A DNA stretch of 64,000 bases from Aralia elata. Its lineage: Eukaryota; Streptophyta; Magnoliopsida; Apiales; Araliaceae. The position numbers were made by a program, and so were the translations under genes. Below the pieces are notes generated by a model. The model was given only the letters and a program-made list of their open reading frames with translations. It was not told the DNA's origin and made no database searches. Shown piece by piece: positions 22,699 to 34,937 of this stretch. Positions within the stretch are counted from its first letter, which is position 1; the number at the start of each line of letters is the position of its first letter. Where the stretch lies: contig CM068383.1 of NCBI GenBank assembly GCA_034770075.1, positions 45,093,222-45,157,221 on the forward strand. The letters are read 5' to 3'.

Positions 22699-24780
22699 TG
22701 TGACGCCCCCAAATCTCTACACTCCCCTGTAGCAGATCTGGTACTCACGTGAAACTATACAACTATAAATACTCAATAAAATATGACTTCTATCTATCCA
22801 AGGTTCACAATATCCCATAACAGGTACTAGTTCCGGCCAGAACGTTGTCTGTGTTTGGATACCCTCACTTGGATGTATAGATTTATATCTAATGAATACC
22901 TCTTTCATATTTATATTCCGTATCTATCTGACATTTACAGTATTAATGATAAGATTGTCCATAGAACTGAGGGGCGCATTCCGGTAAGGATGGCACCTTA
23001 CCGGTGCTCATTAAGTGTAACCCCAGAGCTTATAGGACTCTTAACATTATTTAGATACCCTCATTCAGATGTATAGTTCATATAGACATTGTATTTAACT
23101 TAGTACAACTATTCTACAGAATTTAAAGATCAGAGTATAACGCATTCGATGACATAAAAGATCATAATATATTACATATTATTTGGTTTGCTTACATCAT
23201 TCGTTATACTAAGTTAATACAACAACAAGTCTTTAAAAGACTTAAAATATTCAACAACAGAAATAAAACTTAATAAGCATGACTTTTCCCCTTATCAGTC
23301 CCAGACGTGCCAGGAATATCATTTAAAGCTGCAAAAGAAGATATGCGCAAGAATGAGCTACAAATGCTCAGCAAGTTCATTTAAATATGTAAACACCATG
23401 TGTTTGATTTGAAAGATATCAATGATGTATACTGAGGGTTCTATACATGAACCATATATTTCATTTAGTTCTATCAGTCTTTAATGACTTAGAACCATTT
23501 GAGTTTTGGATATCTGGTAGGGGATCAGCCTCACCAATATCCTAGGAGTATGCATATCATCCTACCATTTGTGGTCAATATATAATCGACATTTATTGGC
23601 CTTCCTATGAAGGCATTTCCATTTACTCAGTATAAGATGTCTTACCAAACAATTTGGTTTGACACAACAATTTATGCTCAAATAAACAATATATGAATAA
23701 TGATTCATTTCTTAAGTTATGCTGAACAAGAAGCAATAACTTCACAATAATTGGTAGCAAGATTTATATTACTTGCATAATATAAGTTGAGTAAGGTTAG
23801 GACACTTGCCTTAGCGTAGCTCACTATAATTTAGTATAATCGGTCAATGCACGTAGTCTACGTATACCAATAATAAGCGTTAGCACGTACATAAACATGT
23901 ATCACGCTAATCTAGACAAGTTTCATTAAGGTTCGACGTTGATTTGGTATCTCGATCGCGTCCTTAATAGCTAAACACATAGATTGTTCGATAAAACTTC
24001 ATTTGGAAGCTTAATTATTAGTCTAAATAATTTATTTATTATTTATAAAATTTTTAGAAGCTTGGTATTATTTTTAAATAATTTTCAGAAGCTTGGAAGT
24101 ATTTTAAAATAATTTTACAAGCTTAGGAATATTTTTAAATGATTTAATTATCATTTAGAATATTTTTAAAACATTTAATATGTTATTTAAATAATTTATT
24201 TGTCATTTAGAATATTTTTAGATGCCTAAAATATTATTTAAATGATTTATTTATCATTTATAATATTTTTAGAAAGATAGAATATTATTTAAATGATTTA
24301 TTTTATCATTAATAATATTCTTAGAATTTATTTTATCATTATAATAATTTAATTATTACTTATAATAATTTTCAAAACTTAATTTAATATTTAAATGATT
24401 TAATTATCATTTAAATTAATTTTTAAATACTTAATATATTATTTAAATGATTTATTTATCATTTATAATATTTAAATATTTTATATTTTATATAATTATT
24501 ATATACAATAATTTTATTTACCTTAAAATCATTTTTAAATAACTATTATAATTATTAAATGATTTAATATTATTTTTAAATAATTAATATAATTATTAAA
24601 TGATTTATTATAATTATTATTATTATTTAATTAAATTAAATAATAATTCAGAATTATATAAAAATATTAAAAATAAATTTTTATAATTAAAAATGAATTT
24701 TTGAATATAATTATTAATTATTAATAATTATTTAATATTTATTTATTATTTTATAATTCATTTAATTAATTTTTATTAAA
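22699..24780 (-). repeat. Gypsy LTR, family 2 (right edge uncertain)
   Basis: The LTR starts TGTGACGCCCCCAAATCTC with no PBS to its left, so it is a 3' or solo LTR in minus orientation. About the first 1.2 kb matches the LTR starting at 37333. The flank 22694-22698 is GTAAT, within Athila gag. From about 24000 the sequence is very AT-rich, with TTTAAATGATTTATTTATCA-like repeats. I could not see a clear TTACA edge, so the end is approximate. Confidence 0.65.
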
Positions 24781-24783
24781 AAT

Positions 24784-24809
24784 CCGTCGCTAAAGGGCTT
24801 TAGCGACGG
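24784..24809. repeat. Perfect short palindrome, CACTA-terminus-like
   Basis: CCGTCGCTAAAG, two bases, then CTTTAGCGACGG. A further TTCGTCGCTAAAG lies at 24847-24859. This motif type is common in subterminal repeats of plant CACTA elements. Confidence 0.7.
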
Positions 24810-25111
24810 TTTACTTAGTTTCTTAGTTTTCTGGGTTTGGGATGAATTTCGTCGCTAAAGATGTTCTTTAATGAAGAATAGTTGGTCATGGTCCAACAGG
24901 GACTTTTGACCTCAATTTAATCTCAGCTTGTTTGATGTTTGTGTTTGATTTTTGTTTGTTGTTATAGCCAATATGGCAGTGCATAACGACATAACAAATT
25001 TCATCTTAAATTATATCATATCATGCTCTAAATTTGATGGTCAAACTAGCCATTCAAACTGTTCTTAAGTTTTCTGGTCACCCAGAAAACTCATGTAGTC
25101 ATAATGGTCTC
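24810..25111. other. Unassigned stretch next to integrase remnant
   Basis: About 300 bases with no recognisable gene, PBS or polypurine tract. It may hold the missing LTR edge of the old gypsy element or deletion scar sequence. Confidence 0.4.
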
Positions 25112-25542
25112 CATATAGGGCTTCAAATGGTGGCATTCCTATGTTGGCATGGTAGCTATTGTTGTATGCAAATTCTACCAAAGGTAATTGATCTTCCCAA
25201 CTTTCCTTGAAATCCATGATGCAAGAGCGCAACATGTCTTCCAATGTCTGGATGGTTCTCTCACTCTGACCGTCAGTTTGTGGATGGTATGCTATACTTA
25301 GTCTCAACTGAGTTCCTAAATTTTTCTAGAGACTTGTCCAAAAATTTGAAGTAAATCGTGGATCTCTGTCGGATACTATAGAAACAGGGACTCCATGTCT
25401 ATAAATAACTTCATTGATGTAAAGTCTGGCTAACTGGTCTAGACTGAAGTTGATTTTGATGGGTAGGAAATGAGCTGATTTGGTAAGACGATCTACAATT
25501 ACCCAAATGGCATTGTGACCCTTTTGTGTGGTTGGAAGGCCA
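25112..25542 (-). pseudogene. Gypsy integrase remnant
   Basis: The minus strand encodes the end of the DDE core: SIAYHPQTDGQSERTIQTLE, then LVEFAYNNSYHANIGMPPFE and ALYG. Upstream codons match the DRDPRFTSNFW and DRLTKSAHFLP blocks but include stops. It is related to, but clearly diverged from, units A and B. The copia-2 LTR begins at 25543 inside it, and homology is lost after ALYG. Confidence 0.85.
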
Positions 25543-27354
25543 TGTTAGGTTTGTATATAGCGCGAACATGCAATCAAATTACATAAATAGTGCGGAAGCG
25601 CGATAAAATCGGATTTTAAAATTTTATACAACCATCACCAAGATCAATCCTCGTGCTCAATTAACGATATAAACGAAAGATAAAGAGAATAAGAATTATA
25701 CCCTCGTAGAACAAAGCTTCCTCGGGTACAAGTTCAACTCCTAGTCCTTCGTGTTCTCCTCGAATGCTACGGTGTGATTCCTTCCTTTGATCAACGTTAG
25801 CCACCCAAGTGTTTGGCCTCTAGAGGTGATCCACCAAGGAAGAACAAGTATTCAAGAAGTTGGGTATTTGGCAAAACCCTAGTTTCTATCTCTATAGAAA
25901 TTGCTCTCCACAATCTAATGCAAGAGTGTGTAACCCTAATCTATGATAAGACTCCTCTTATTTATAGATGTAGGAATAACCCTTCCCTAAACTATTTAGG
26001 ATTAGGGTTTGTATTATAATTAAACTCCTTTAATTAATAATGCTCCTAATCCAATTAGGAATTCATGGGAGAGTACTTCTATTAATTAATTCTCAATCCC
26101 TATTAGGAATTAAATAATAGTAATAGTAATAATAATAATAAGACTCCTCTTATTAATTTATATTTAATATTTCTAAAATATTAAATAATAAATATTAAGC
26201 TATTTAATTTATTCTATCTCCATAGATTAAATTAAATACACTTAACTTATTATTACAATTATGTCATTTACTTCTTAAATAAATGTTTTCCTTTTACGGT
26301 GTGACCCTTTAGATTCTCCATATTAAACCGGTTGTGAATAAATCAATTAGAACAATTCTAATCTTATTTAAATAAATAAATTAAACTATTTAATTCATTT
26401 AAATAAATAATATTTATTCTACAATAAGGGTAAGCCCCCTTAACGATCAACGACTTTCCAGATAATATAGATTTCAACATTAATCACAAAAGAACCTTTG
26501 AGTAAATAGTTACTGTACAATTCAATCCTTCTACCATACAATGTCCCAATTAAATATAAGACATGGATTTACTGTCAAGTCTTATTTTATTTAATTATAT
26601 GTATTTCGAATCTCAAATGCACAACTCTAATTAATGCAAATTAGAAACTCCTTTCTAATTTCATTCTGCCTTGGCCAAGGACTACTAAGTTATCATTTAT
26701 CGAATCACATAGGACATTCACATCTTTTACTAGACGAGGTAGATTCTTTGTTGATCATTCACCTATCTCCATGTATAACTAATTATACCTAATCATACCC
26801 TTTGATATACCCACAAGGTCTTAAGGGACATGTCAAAGTATAACTCATCGTACACAAGATACTATGATGATCTCAAGTCCAAGGATCACTTGTACTGCTA
26901 TTACTAGAGGAATTCCTATTGACAGGTGAGTAAAACTCCATTAGGTATTCTTTAGCGAGTCACGTTCAGTGAACTTATTCTCTAATAAGCACCTACATAC
27001 TTGCTTTAGTGTCTCTACACAAATGATTATGAGATCAATCATCCTCTTCCTAAGAGTAAGCAACGTATGTACTAATCTATCCGGATTCACTAATCCCCAA
27101 TTTAGTAATCCAACGATTAGGAACAATTTTAGTTTGTGAGCTATCTAGAATTTAGATCTCATTAGCATGATCACCATCATGATTCTAAAAGCATTGCTCA
27201 AAACTATGGGTTTATCACATTTAATATAAAGCACCATGTAGATAACATAAAATGCCTTTTGAGAAAATCAATTCTTTATTAATAAATGAATAAGATTACA
27301 AAGTATATGTTACATCATATCAAATATGATTGGCTTGTGTGCATACTACTTTCA
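25543..27354 (-). repeat. Copia-2 3' LTR (1812 bp)
   Basis: TGTTAGGTTT...CTACTTTCA on the plus strand, same family as 20280-22080. A TATA box lies at 25959-25966. It adjoins a purine-rich tract and the copia-2 pol frame on its right. The left flank (GGCCA) is gypsy integrase sequence. Confidence 0.92.
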
Positions 27355-27365
27355 ATCTCCCACTT
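27355..27365 (-). other. Copia-2 polypurine tract
   Basis: The minus strand reads AAGTGGGAGAT immediately before the LTR. AAGTGGGAGA-type tracts are typical of plant copia elements. It lies 3 bases after the pol stop codon. Confidence 0.85.
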
Positions 27366-27368
27366 GCA

Positions 27369-28886
27369 TTAAAGCCAATCGCCATGGTATCTAATACCCA
27401 TCTTCTCTAAGTGACGATCAAACTGCTGTTGAGTTAAAGCTTTAGTAAATGGATCTGCAATGTTATCTTGAGAGTCCACACGCTCCAGGGTGACATATCC
27501 TCTTTCAATAATCTCTCTAATCAAATGAAACTGCCGCAACACGTGTTTGGATTTCTGATGAGACTTGGGTTCCTTAGCCTGCGCAACAGCTCTGTTGTTG
27601 TCACAGAATAAAGGTAATGCTCCTCTAATGCTAGGAACCACTCCAAGTTCAGTAATGAACTTCTTCATCCAAACAGCTTCCTTTGCAGCTTCACTTGCAG
27701 CTATGTACTCTGCCTCTGTCACCGAATCAGCAACTATTTGCTGCTTGGAACTCTTCCAACTCACTGCGCCACCGTTTAAGGTAAACACGTACCCTAAAAC
27801 GGATTTACTGTCATCTTGGTCCGTTTGAAAACTTGAGTCTGTATAGCCCTCTAGTTTCAATTCAGACCCACCGTAGACAAGAAATACATCCTTAGTTCTT
27901 CTCAAGTACTTTAGGATGTTTTTCACTGCCTTCCAGTGCTCTTCTCCTGGATTCGACTGATATCTGCTGGTTACACTAAGTGCATGAGCGACATCTGGTC
28001 TAGTACATATCATACCGTACATGATAGATCCTATTGCGGAAGCATAAGGAATCTTACTCATACGGTCTCTCTCCTCAAGTGTCTTTGGGGCCTGTTTCTT
28101 GGAGAGATGTATTCCATGGCTCATCGGCATGAGACCTCTCTTGGAATCTTCCATGCTAAACTTCTTTAGCATCGATTCAATGTACTTTCCTTGGGTCAAG
28201 CCCAACATCCTTTTAGATCTATCTCTATAGATCTTTATCCCCAAAATATAGGATGCCTCACCCAAGTCCTTCATGGAGAAGTGTTTAGATAACCAAATTT
28301 TGATCGACTGTAGCATAGGAACATCATTCCCTATCAGTAATATGTCATCAACATATAATACAAGGAATGAAACAGCGCTCCCACTAACCTTCTTGTACAC
28401 ACAAGGTTCATCCTCATTTTTGATAAAATCAAACCTTTTGATTATCTCATCAAAACGGATGTTCCACCTTCGAGAAGCTTGCTTCAATCCATAAATGGAT
28501 CGTTGTAGCTTACAGACTTGGTTTGTTCCAACCATTGAAACAAAACCCTCTGGCTGTATCATATATATATTCTCCTCAAGCTCTCCATTAAGGAAGGCCG
28601 TTTTCACGTCCATTTGCCAGATCTCGTAGTCATAATAAGCTGCAATTGCAAGCAAAATCCGAATGGACTTGAGCATAGCTACTGGTGAGAAGGTTTCATC
28701 ATAGTCAACTCCTTGTCTTTGTTTGAAACCTTTTGCAACCAGTCGGGCCTTATAGGCCTCTACCTTGCCATCTGCCCCAGTCTTTCTCTTAAAGACGCAT
28801 TTACACCCAATAGGCTTAATGCCCTCGGGTGGTGAAACCAAAGTCCATACTTGGTTTTCATACATGGAGTCCATCTCGGATTTCAT
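27369..28886 (-). pseudogene. Copia-2 reverse transcriptase and RNase H
   Basis: This 505-codon frame is the C-terminal part of a single copia polyprotein frame. RT motifs in order are WTLVSPPEGIKPIGCKCVFK, KARLVAKGFKQRQGVDYDET, QMDVKTAFLNGELEE and the catalytic YVDDILLIG. RNase H follows with GYTDSSFQ, GYVFTLNGGAVSWKS, VTEAEYIAASEAAKE and the C-terminal ADPFTKAL block. No frameshift is visible. It is separated from integrase only by TAG 28896-28898, where a sense codon is expected; a W codon (TGG) would need one change. Confidence 0.88.
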
Positions 28887-28895
28887 GGCTTCTAG

Positions 28896-30458
28896 CTATT
28901 TCTCTGAGTCTTCACTACTCATAGCCTCTTCGTAAGTCAATGGATCATCATCATCTATGATGCGTACCTCATCATCATCCTCTATGATGAATCCATACAT
29001 CTCAGGTATCTTCGGTACTCTTCCAGATTTACGAATAGGTAGTGGTACAGTAGGTTCTTCTACTTGGTCAGGTACCTGACTTTGATCCATAGTATTTTGT
29101 GGTTCTTGAACTTCTTCAAGATATATCTTACTCCCATTGACCCCTTCAAGGATAAACTCCTTTTCCAAGAAGGCAGCATGTTTCGCAACAAACACCTTTT
29201 GATCAGTAGGATGATAGAAATAATACCCTGATGTTTCTTTAGGGTATCCCACAAATCTACATTTGTCAGATCTAGTCTTCAGCTTATCATGCTCAAACCT
29301 TTTGACATAAGCTGGACAACCCCAAGTCTTAACATGCTTAAGATTTGGTTTCCTCCCTGTCCATATCTCATATTGAGTCTTTGGGACGGATTTGGTAGGT
29401 ACCTTGTTAAGTAGGTATGCAGCCGATTCTAGGGCATAACCCCAGAAGGATACTGGAAGGTCGGTAAAACTCATCATGGAATGAACCATGTCCAACAATG
29501 TTTGATTTCTCCTTTCAGATACACTATTCAACTGTGGTGTTCCTGGTGGAGTCCATTGTGAGATTATACCATTTTCTTTGAGACAATTGAGAAACTCATT
29601 GGTCAAGTATTCCCCTCCTCGATCCGATCGAAGAATCTTAATACTCTTACCAGTTTGTTTCTCTACTTCACTTCTGAATTCTTTGAACTTTTCAAACGAT
29701 TCAGATTTGTATTTCATTAAATACACATATCCAAATCTAGAATGATCATCAGTGAAAGTAATAAAATAAGAATACCCTCCTCGTGCATTCGTTGTCATAG
29801 GTCCACAAACGTCTGTGTGTACCAACGCTAACAACTCTATAACTCTTTCTCCTTTTCCAGTAAAAGGAGATTTAGTCATTTTACCCATGAGACAAGATTC
29901 ACAAGTTGGATATGATTCATAATCAGATAGCTCTAAAAGCCCATCCTTATACAACTTGGATAATCTTGTTTCATTGATATGACCGAGTCTACAGTGCCAC
30001 ATAAAGGTATAATTAACATCATCTCTTTTTCTTTTCTTAGTTTGTTCAATTTGAAGTATATTTTCATGCAAGTCAAGTATGTAAAGTCCATTCAGTAAAT
30101 TGCCAACACCATATAAAACATTTTTATTATAAATAGAACAGCTGTTGTTCTTTATTATAATATCAAAACCATCCATATCCAATACAGAAATTGAAATAAT
30201 GTTTCTAATGAGTGTTGGAACATAATAACAATTATTTAAACTAATGAACTTGCCCGAAGGCAGTGCTAAACAATAAGTCCCTACAACCAGTGCATCAACC
30301 TTTGCTCCATTTCCCACTCGTAGGACGACTTCATCCTTGTTCAGCTTCCTACTTCTGCTTAGTCCCTGCATATTATTACATATGTGAGAACTACAGCCGG
30401 TATCCAATACCCAAGTAGAATTTTGACTTTCAGAAAAATTAATTTCAATCATGAACAA
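28896..30458 (-). pseudogene. Copia-2 protease and integrase
   Basis: This 520-codon frame lies in the same phase as the RT part. Protease has WVLDTGCSSHICN near residue 16. The pre-integrase zinc region reads WHCRLGHINETRL...CESCLMGK near 154-192. The integrase core has D in HTDVCGPM, D in SDRGGEYLT and E in SERRNQTLLDM. The C-terminal part includes the KNKVPTKSVPKT-like and GYPKETSGYYFY blocks and an acidic hinge. All catalytic residues are present. It ends at the TAG before RT. Confidence 0.88.
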
Positions 30459-31301
30459 ACCTAGATCGGAAGTCGAAGCTTCTCCAAGCTTCTTTTGGTC
30501 CGCAAGATACTCCTTGCAGTTCCTCTTCCAATGTCACGGCTTATTGCAATGGTAGCAAATTCCTTTGCTATCTGGATCAGGTTTCTTTTTATCCTTTCCC
30601 TTCGCCTTTCCCTTAGCCTTCTTGTTTTTCTTCTTTTTAGAAGATACCTTGGGCCTCTTCCTTTTCTTGGAAGAATCATCCACTAGTAAGACTTGGTTCT
30701 TGTTGGATGAGAAGTGACCTTCAGTAGTTTTCAACATGTTAAGTAACTCAGGCAGGCTGACGTCCAACTTATTCATGTGAAAATTCACAACAAATTGTGA
30801 GAAGGTGTCCGGGAGTGACTGCAAGATCAAATCTTAGCTTAACTCCCCATCCATCACGAACCCGAGTTGTCCAAGTTGTTCAATCAGATTGATCATCTTA
30901 AGGACATGAGTCTCAACAGCAGTGCCCTCGGTCATACGAGATCGGAAGAGCTCCTTAGATATCTGATATCTAGCAGTCCTACTTTGCTCACCATACAACT
31001 CTTTGAGGTGCAGCAATATAGTAGGAGCATCCATAGTTTCATGCTGACGCTGAAGCTCGTTACTCATGGATGCGAGCATGATGCATTGAGCCAAGATTGC
31101 ATCATCTTGCCACTTTCTAAAAGTAGCAATCTCTTCCTCAGAGGCTGTTTCTGCAACACTTGCAGGGACTGGCGAATTTAGGACATAAGAAATCTTTTCA
31201 GTAGTGAGAACAATTCTCAAATTCCTTAACCAGTCCGTGTAATTCGGTCCGGTCAATTTGTTAGCATCAAGTATGCTACGCAGTGATAGTGAGTTTGACA
31301 T
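30459..31301 (-). pseudogene. Copia-2 gag
   Basis: It starts at ATG 31299-31301 (MSNSLSLRSILDANKLTGPN) and is in the same phase as protease and pol. Two nonsense codons break it: TAA at 30834-30836 (before DLILQSLPDTF) and TGA at 30534-30536 inside the zinc knuckle (CYHCNKP-stop-HWKRNC, CX2CX4HX4C expected). A Lys-rich basic patch precedes the knuckle. With the TAG at 28896 these three are the only breaks I see in a frame of about 1310 codons (27369-31301). Confidence 0.85.
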
Positions 31302-31725
31302 TTTTAAATGTTACATGTGAAATAGACAACATTTTAGCATTCATTCATTTAATTAATTACCAAAATAAATTAGGTCTTTATTTAAATTGGTATCTCCCAC
31401 TATTTTTCATCAAACTATATTACCCTCTATATATAGTTCGGCAAATCTAATTAAAGTTTTGCTAGTGAGATTAAGGACCCCATTTCAAATGTATATATCC
31501 TTGTGGTGACACAACAAACGATATATAAATAAATAGGTAGACAACTATTGTCAATTACATCACTATGTAACTCCTTTTATTTTGTCTCTTAGATTATTTT
31601 GATCAAGTGGTGACACATCCGAATCAAAATTATCCAAGTTAAGTCCAACCTAGCACTTCCATATATTCGAAAGAAAAACACTGTCCTTGTGGTGACACAA
31701 CAAAACAGCATCGTTCAGTCTATTT
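31302..31725 (-). other. Copia-2 leader, truncated
   Basis: It matches the gag-proximal leader of copia-1 and has two TTGTGGTGACACAACA motifs. At about 31725 it passes directly into Athila RT sequence. The PBS and 5' LTR are missing. Confidence 0.75.
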
Positions 31726-33458
31726 AACGCATCTTTTCAAAACCAGGACCAGATTTTCCAAACAACTATCAAAAGAATCACCAAACACTAAAAAATCGTC
31801 CATGAATACCTCCATATTGCGTTCGATCATATCTGAGAAAATAACCACCATACATCTTTGGAACGTCGCTGGTGCATTACATAATCCAAAAGACATCCTT
31901 CTAAAAGCGAAAGTACCATAAGGACAAGTGAAGGTAGTCTTTTCTTGGTCTTCGGGGGCAATCACTATCTGATTATATCCTGAATAGCCATCTAACAAGC
32001 AATAAAACTCGTGTCCAGCCAGTCTATCTAACATCTGATCAATGAAGGGTAGAGGAAAGTGATCCTTGCGGGTTTCTTTGTTTAGTTTTCTGTAGTCCAT
32101 ACAAACCCTCCATCCGGTCACTGTCCTTGTCGGTATCAATTTATTATTTTCGTTCTCTACAACCGCCATACCACCCTTTTTAGGCTCACACTGTACTGGC
32201 TCATCCAACTGCTATCAGAGATGGGGTAAATGATACCTGCATCAAGCCACTTCATAATTTCCTTTTTCACCACGTCTTTCATGATTGGGTTCAGCCCCCT
32301 TTGTTGCTCAATTGTTAGTTTGGCATCGTCTTCCAAAAGGATCTTATGCATATAAAATGATGAGCTTATTCCTTTAATGTCCGCGATGGTCCATCCAATT
32401 GCCGATTTGTACTCCCGGGGAACTCGTATCAACTTACTTTCCTGTAATTCGTTAAGTACAAATGCAATGATAACATGCAAAGTAGATGATTCACCCAAAT
32501 ACGCATACCTGAGATGATTCAGTAGTGGTTTAAGCTCAAGTGTTGAGGGTATTTCTAGAGATGGCTTCAATCGCTCAAAGGGTTGCTCTGTGCTTTTCAA
32601 TGGTTCGAACGGGATTTTGAATCGATGTACCCTAGGCAATGCATCCAACCTCTGAAGATAATCAATAATCTCAGCATCATCTAAATCATCCTCCCTTGAC
32701 AAGGTAGTCTCCAATGGATCCCTAATCATCAGTTTCAAAAATTCATCATCCATGACTTTTTTCACCATATCCATTCTGAAACACTCCTCTTCATCCGTAG
32801 GAAACCTCATAGCCTTAAATACATTGAACTTCACTTCTTGGTCTTAAACCCTCATAGTTAATTCTCCTTTCTGCATGTCAATGAGTGTTCTACCGGTTGC
32901 TAAGAATAGTCTCCCAAGTATGATATGAATGTCCTTGTCTTCTTCGTAATCCAATATGATGAAATCAGCTGGAAATATGAACTTATCAACTTTAACAAGT
33001 ATGTCCTCCACAATTCCTCTCGGGTATATAACAGACCTATTTGCTAGCTGAAGAGAGATGTTTGTAGGTTTCGGTGCAGGTAAACCCAACTGAGAGTATA
33101 TCGATAATGGCATAAGGTTAATACTAGCTCCCAAATCACACAAACATTTGTTAAATGACGAGTTACCAATAGTGCAAGGAATAGTAAAGCTGTCAGGACC
33201 TTTCAACTTTGATGGCAATTTCTTTTGGAGCACAACACTACATTCTTCAGTCAAAGCTATTATTTCATAGTACTCCAGCTTTTTCTTCCTTGACCAGATT
33301 CCCTTCATAAACTTAGCGTAATTCGGCATCTGCTCTAAAGCCTCCGCAAATGGTATGTTAATTTGTAACTTTCTGAAAATTTCGAGGAACTTGGAGAATT
33401 GCTTATCTTTCTTCTGTTTTTGAAGTCTCTGTAGATATGGAACTGAGGGATATATCAT
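31726..33458 (-). pseudogene. Athila-like protease and reverse transcriptase remnant
   Basis: From right to left: 33458-32844 carries an Athila-type protease region with CDLGASINLMPLSIYSQLGL (DLGA where most retroelements have DSG/DTG) and FIILDYEEDKDIHIILGRLF. Then 32834-32157 is the spacer to RT, ending SDSSWMSQ near the RT start. Then 32208-31726 is RT with GWRVCMDYRKLNKETRKDHF, FYCLLDGYSGYNQI and catalytic FMDDFLVFG. A frameshift lies near 32157-32208 and a stop lies near 32841. RT is cut at 31725 by the copia junction, so RNase H and integrase are absent. Confidence 0.85.
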
Positions 33459-33865
33459 TGGTGGTGGTGTTTGTTCCTTTTCTTTTTCTTTTTGCTCAAT
33501 TTCAGACTTCTTTCCTTCCTCCTTTAAAAGTTCTGCCGTTTCAATTTCTGGTGGGCTGCGCGCCCGCGCTGCGTCCCCATGTAATTCAGGCGCGGCCGCG
33601 CCTATTGGCAGTAATTATTTTTCGCTTCTCAAAGTGACAGCTTGTCATTGTTCCTTCCCATCTCTTTTCACATTAACTTCAGTATCACTTTGGAATGCTC
33701 CTTGGGGTCGACTATTCCAAACATGAGCTAACTATCCCAACTGATTCTATAGATTTCTAATCGACACCGCCTGACTTTTCACATTCATATCTACTTGGTT
33801 TAATAGCTTATCCTGATCATTCATTATTCTCTCAGAAGCTATAATAAATTTTGTCAAGCAATCCT
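33459..33865 (-). other. Athila-like inter-domain stretch, decayed
   Basis: Region between gag and protease. It has a GC-rich island near 33548-33605 (GCGCGCCCGCGCTGCG, GCGCGGCCGCGCC) that recalls the GC-rich island in the LTR at 47615-49501. No open frame of note. Confidence 0.55.
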
Positions 33866-34937
33866 CTAAACTTGGTTTCTTCTCTGCCTGTTGTGGAACT
33901 TGATTTTGAAAACCTGGGGGATTTTATGGTCTGGAAGCTTAATTTTAAGCCTGTGTATTGTTGCTCCAAGAAAAATCCGGATAATTTCTCCACCCCAGAT
34001 TGTAAGTGTTTTGGTAAGGGTTTGGTGGTCGTTGGTAGCTACCCACAAACTGCACTGCTTCAGGATTAATGGGACAATAATCTGTATGATGTGATCCCGC
34101 GCATAGCTCACAAACATAAGCAATTTGTTGAGTTTTCAACTCTGCTATAGCATCGATCTTTTTAGACATAGCTGCCATCTGGGCTACTAATGTTATGACT
34201 GCATCAACCTCTAATACCCCGGATACCTTTTGTTGATTCATTCTGGAAGTCGGCCATTGATAATTGTTGGCAGCCATTGTCTCTAATAGTTCATAAGCCT
34301 CATCAAACTTTTTATCCATAAGAGCTCCTCCTGCGGCTGCATCTATGCTAGATCGAGTATTACCACTTAACCCATTGTAGAACGTCTGAACCTGTAGCCA
34401 CTTGGGTAGTCTATAGTGTGGGCATCTTCTCAATAAGTCCTTGAACCTCTCCCAAGTCTCATACAATGACTCCATGTTGTTGCTCATAAGTAGAAATCTC
34501 GTTCCACAATTTAGTAGTTTTAGCCGACGGAAAGAATTTCGCAAGAAATTTCTGAGCTAAATCATCCTAAGTCGTGATGGTTCCCGACGGTAGCGAGTGC
34601 AACCAACTCTTTGCTTTATCCCTCAGAGTGAATGGTAATGGACGTAGTCTGACCGCATCATCCGAAATGTTGTGATATTTGAATATATCACAAATCTCAA
34701 GGAAGCTCACCAAATGTTCATTCGGATCATCAGTGGCCAATCCCCCAAACTGCACCGAATTTTGGATCATCTGAATTGTTCCCGGTTTAATCTCAAAAGT
34801 GTTTGTAGTGATAGCTGGCCTCGTGATGCTTGACTTGATCTTATCTATCTTAGGCATAGCATATTCCCTCAATGATTTCTGCTCTTCTTCTACCATTTTC
34901 TCTTTCTCGATTGTTTTTTGCAAAATTTCCAAAAACT
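33866..34937 (-). pseudogene. Athila-like gag remnant, minus strand
   Basis: The first frame (34932-34567) reads SFLEICDIFKYHNISDDAVR and LRDKAKSWLHSLPSG and ends at TAG 34567-34569, the same place as in the plus-strand copy at 22489. After a small deletion the frame shifts and continues to 33945 with SLYETWERFKDLLRRCPHYR, FYNGLSGNTRSSIDAAAGGA and a knuckle-like CELCAGSHHTDYCP. The N-terminus is cut at 34938 by LTR-like sequence. Confidence 0.82.

Noticed and set aside
20280..27354. Complete copia element bounded by the LTRs at 20280 and 25543
   Set aside because: Both LTRs are minus-oriented, but the PBS adjoins the left side of 20280 and the polypurine tract adjoins the right side of 25543. 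They belong to two different elements.
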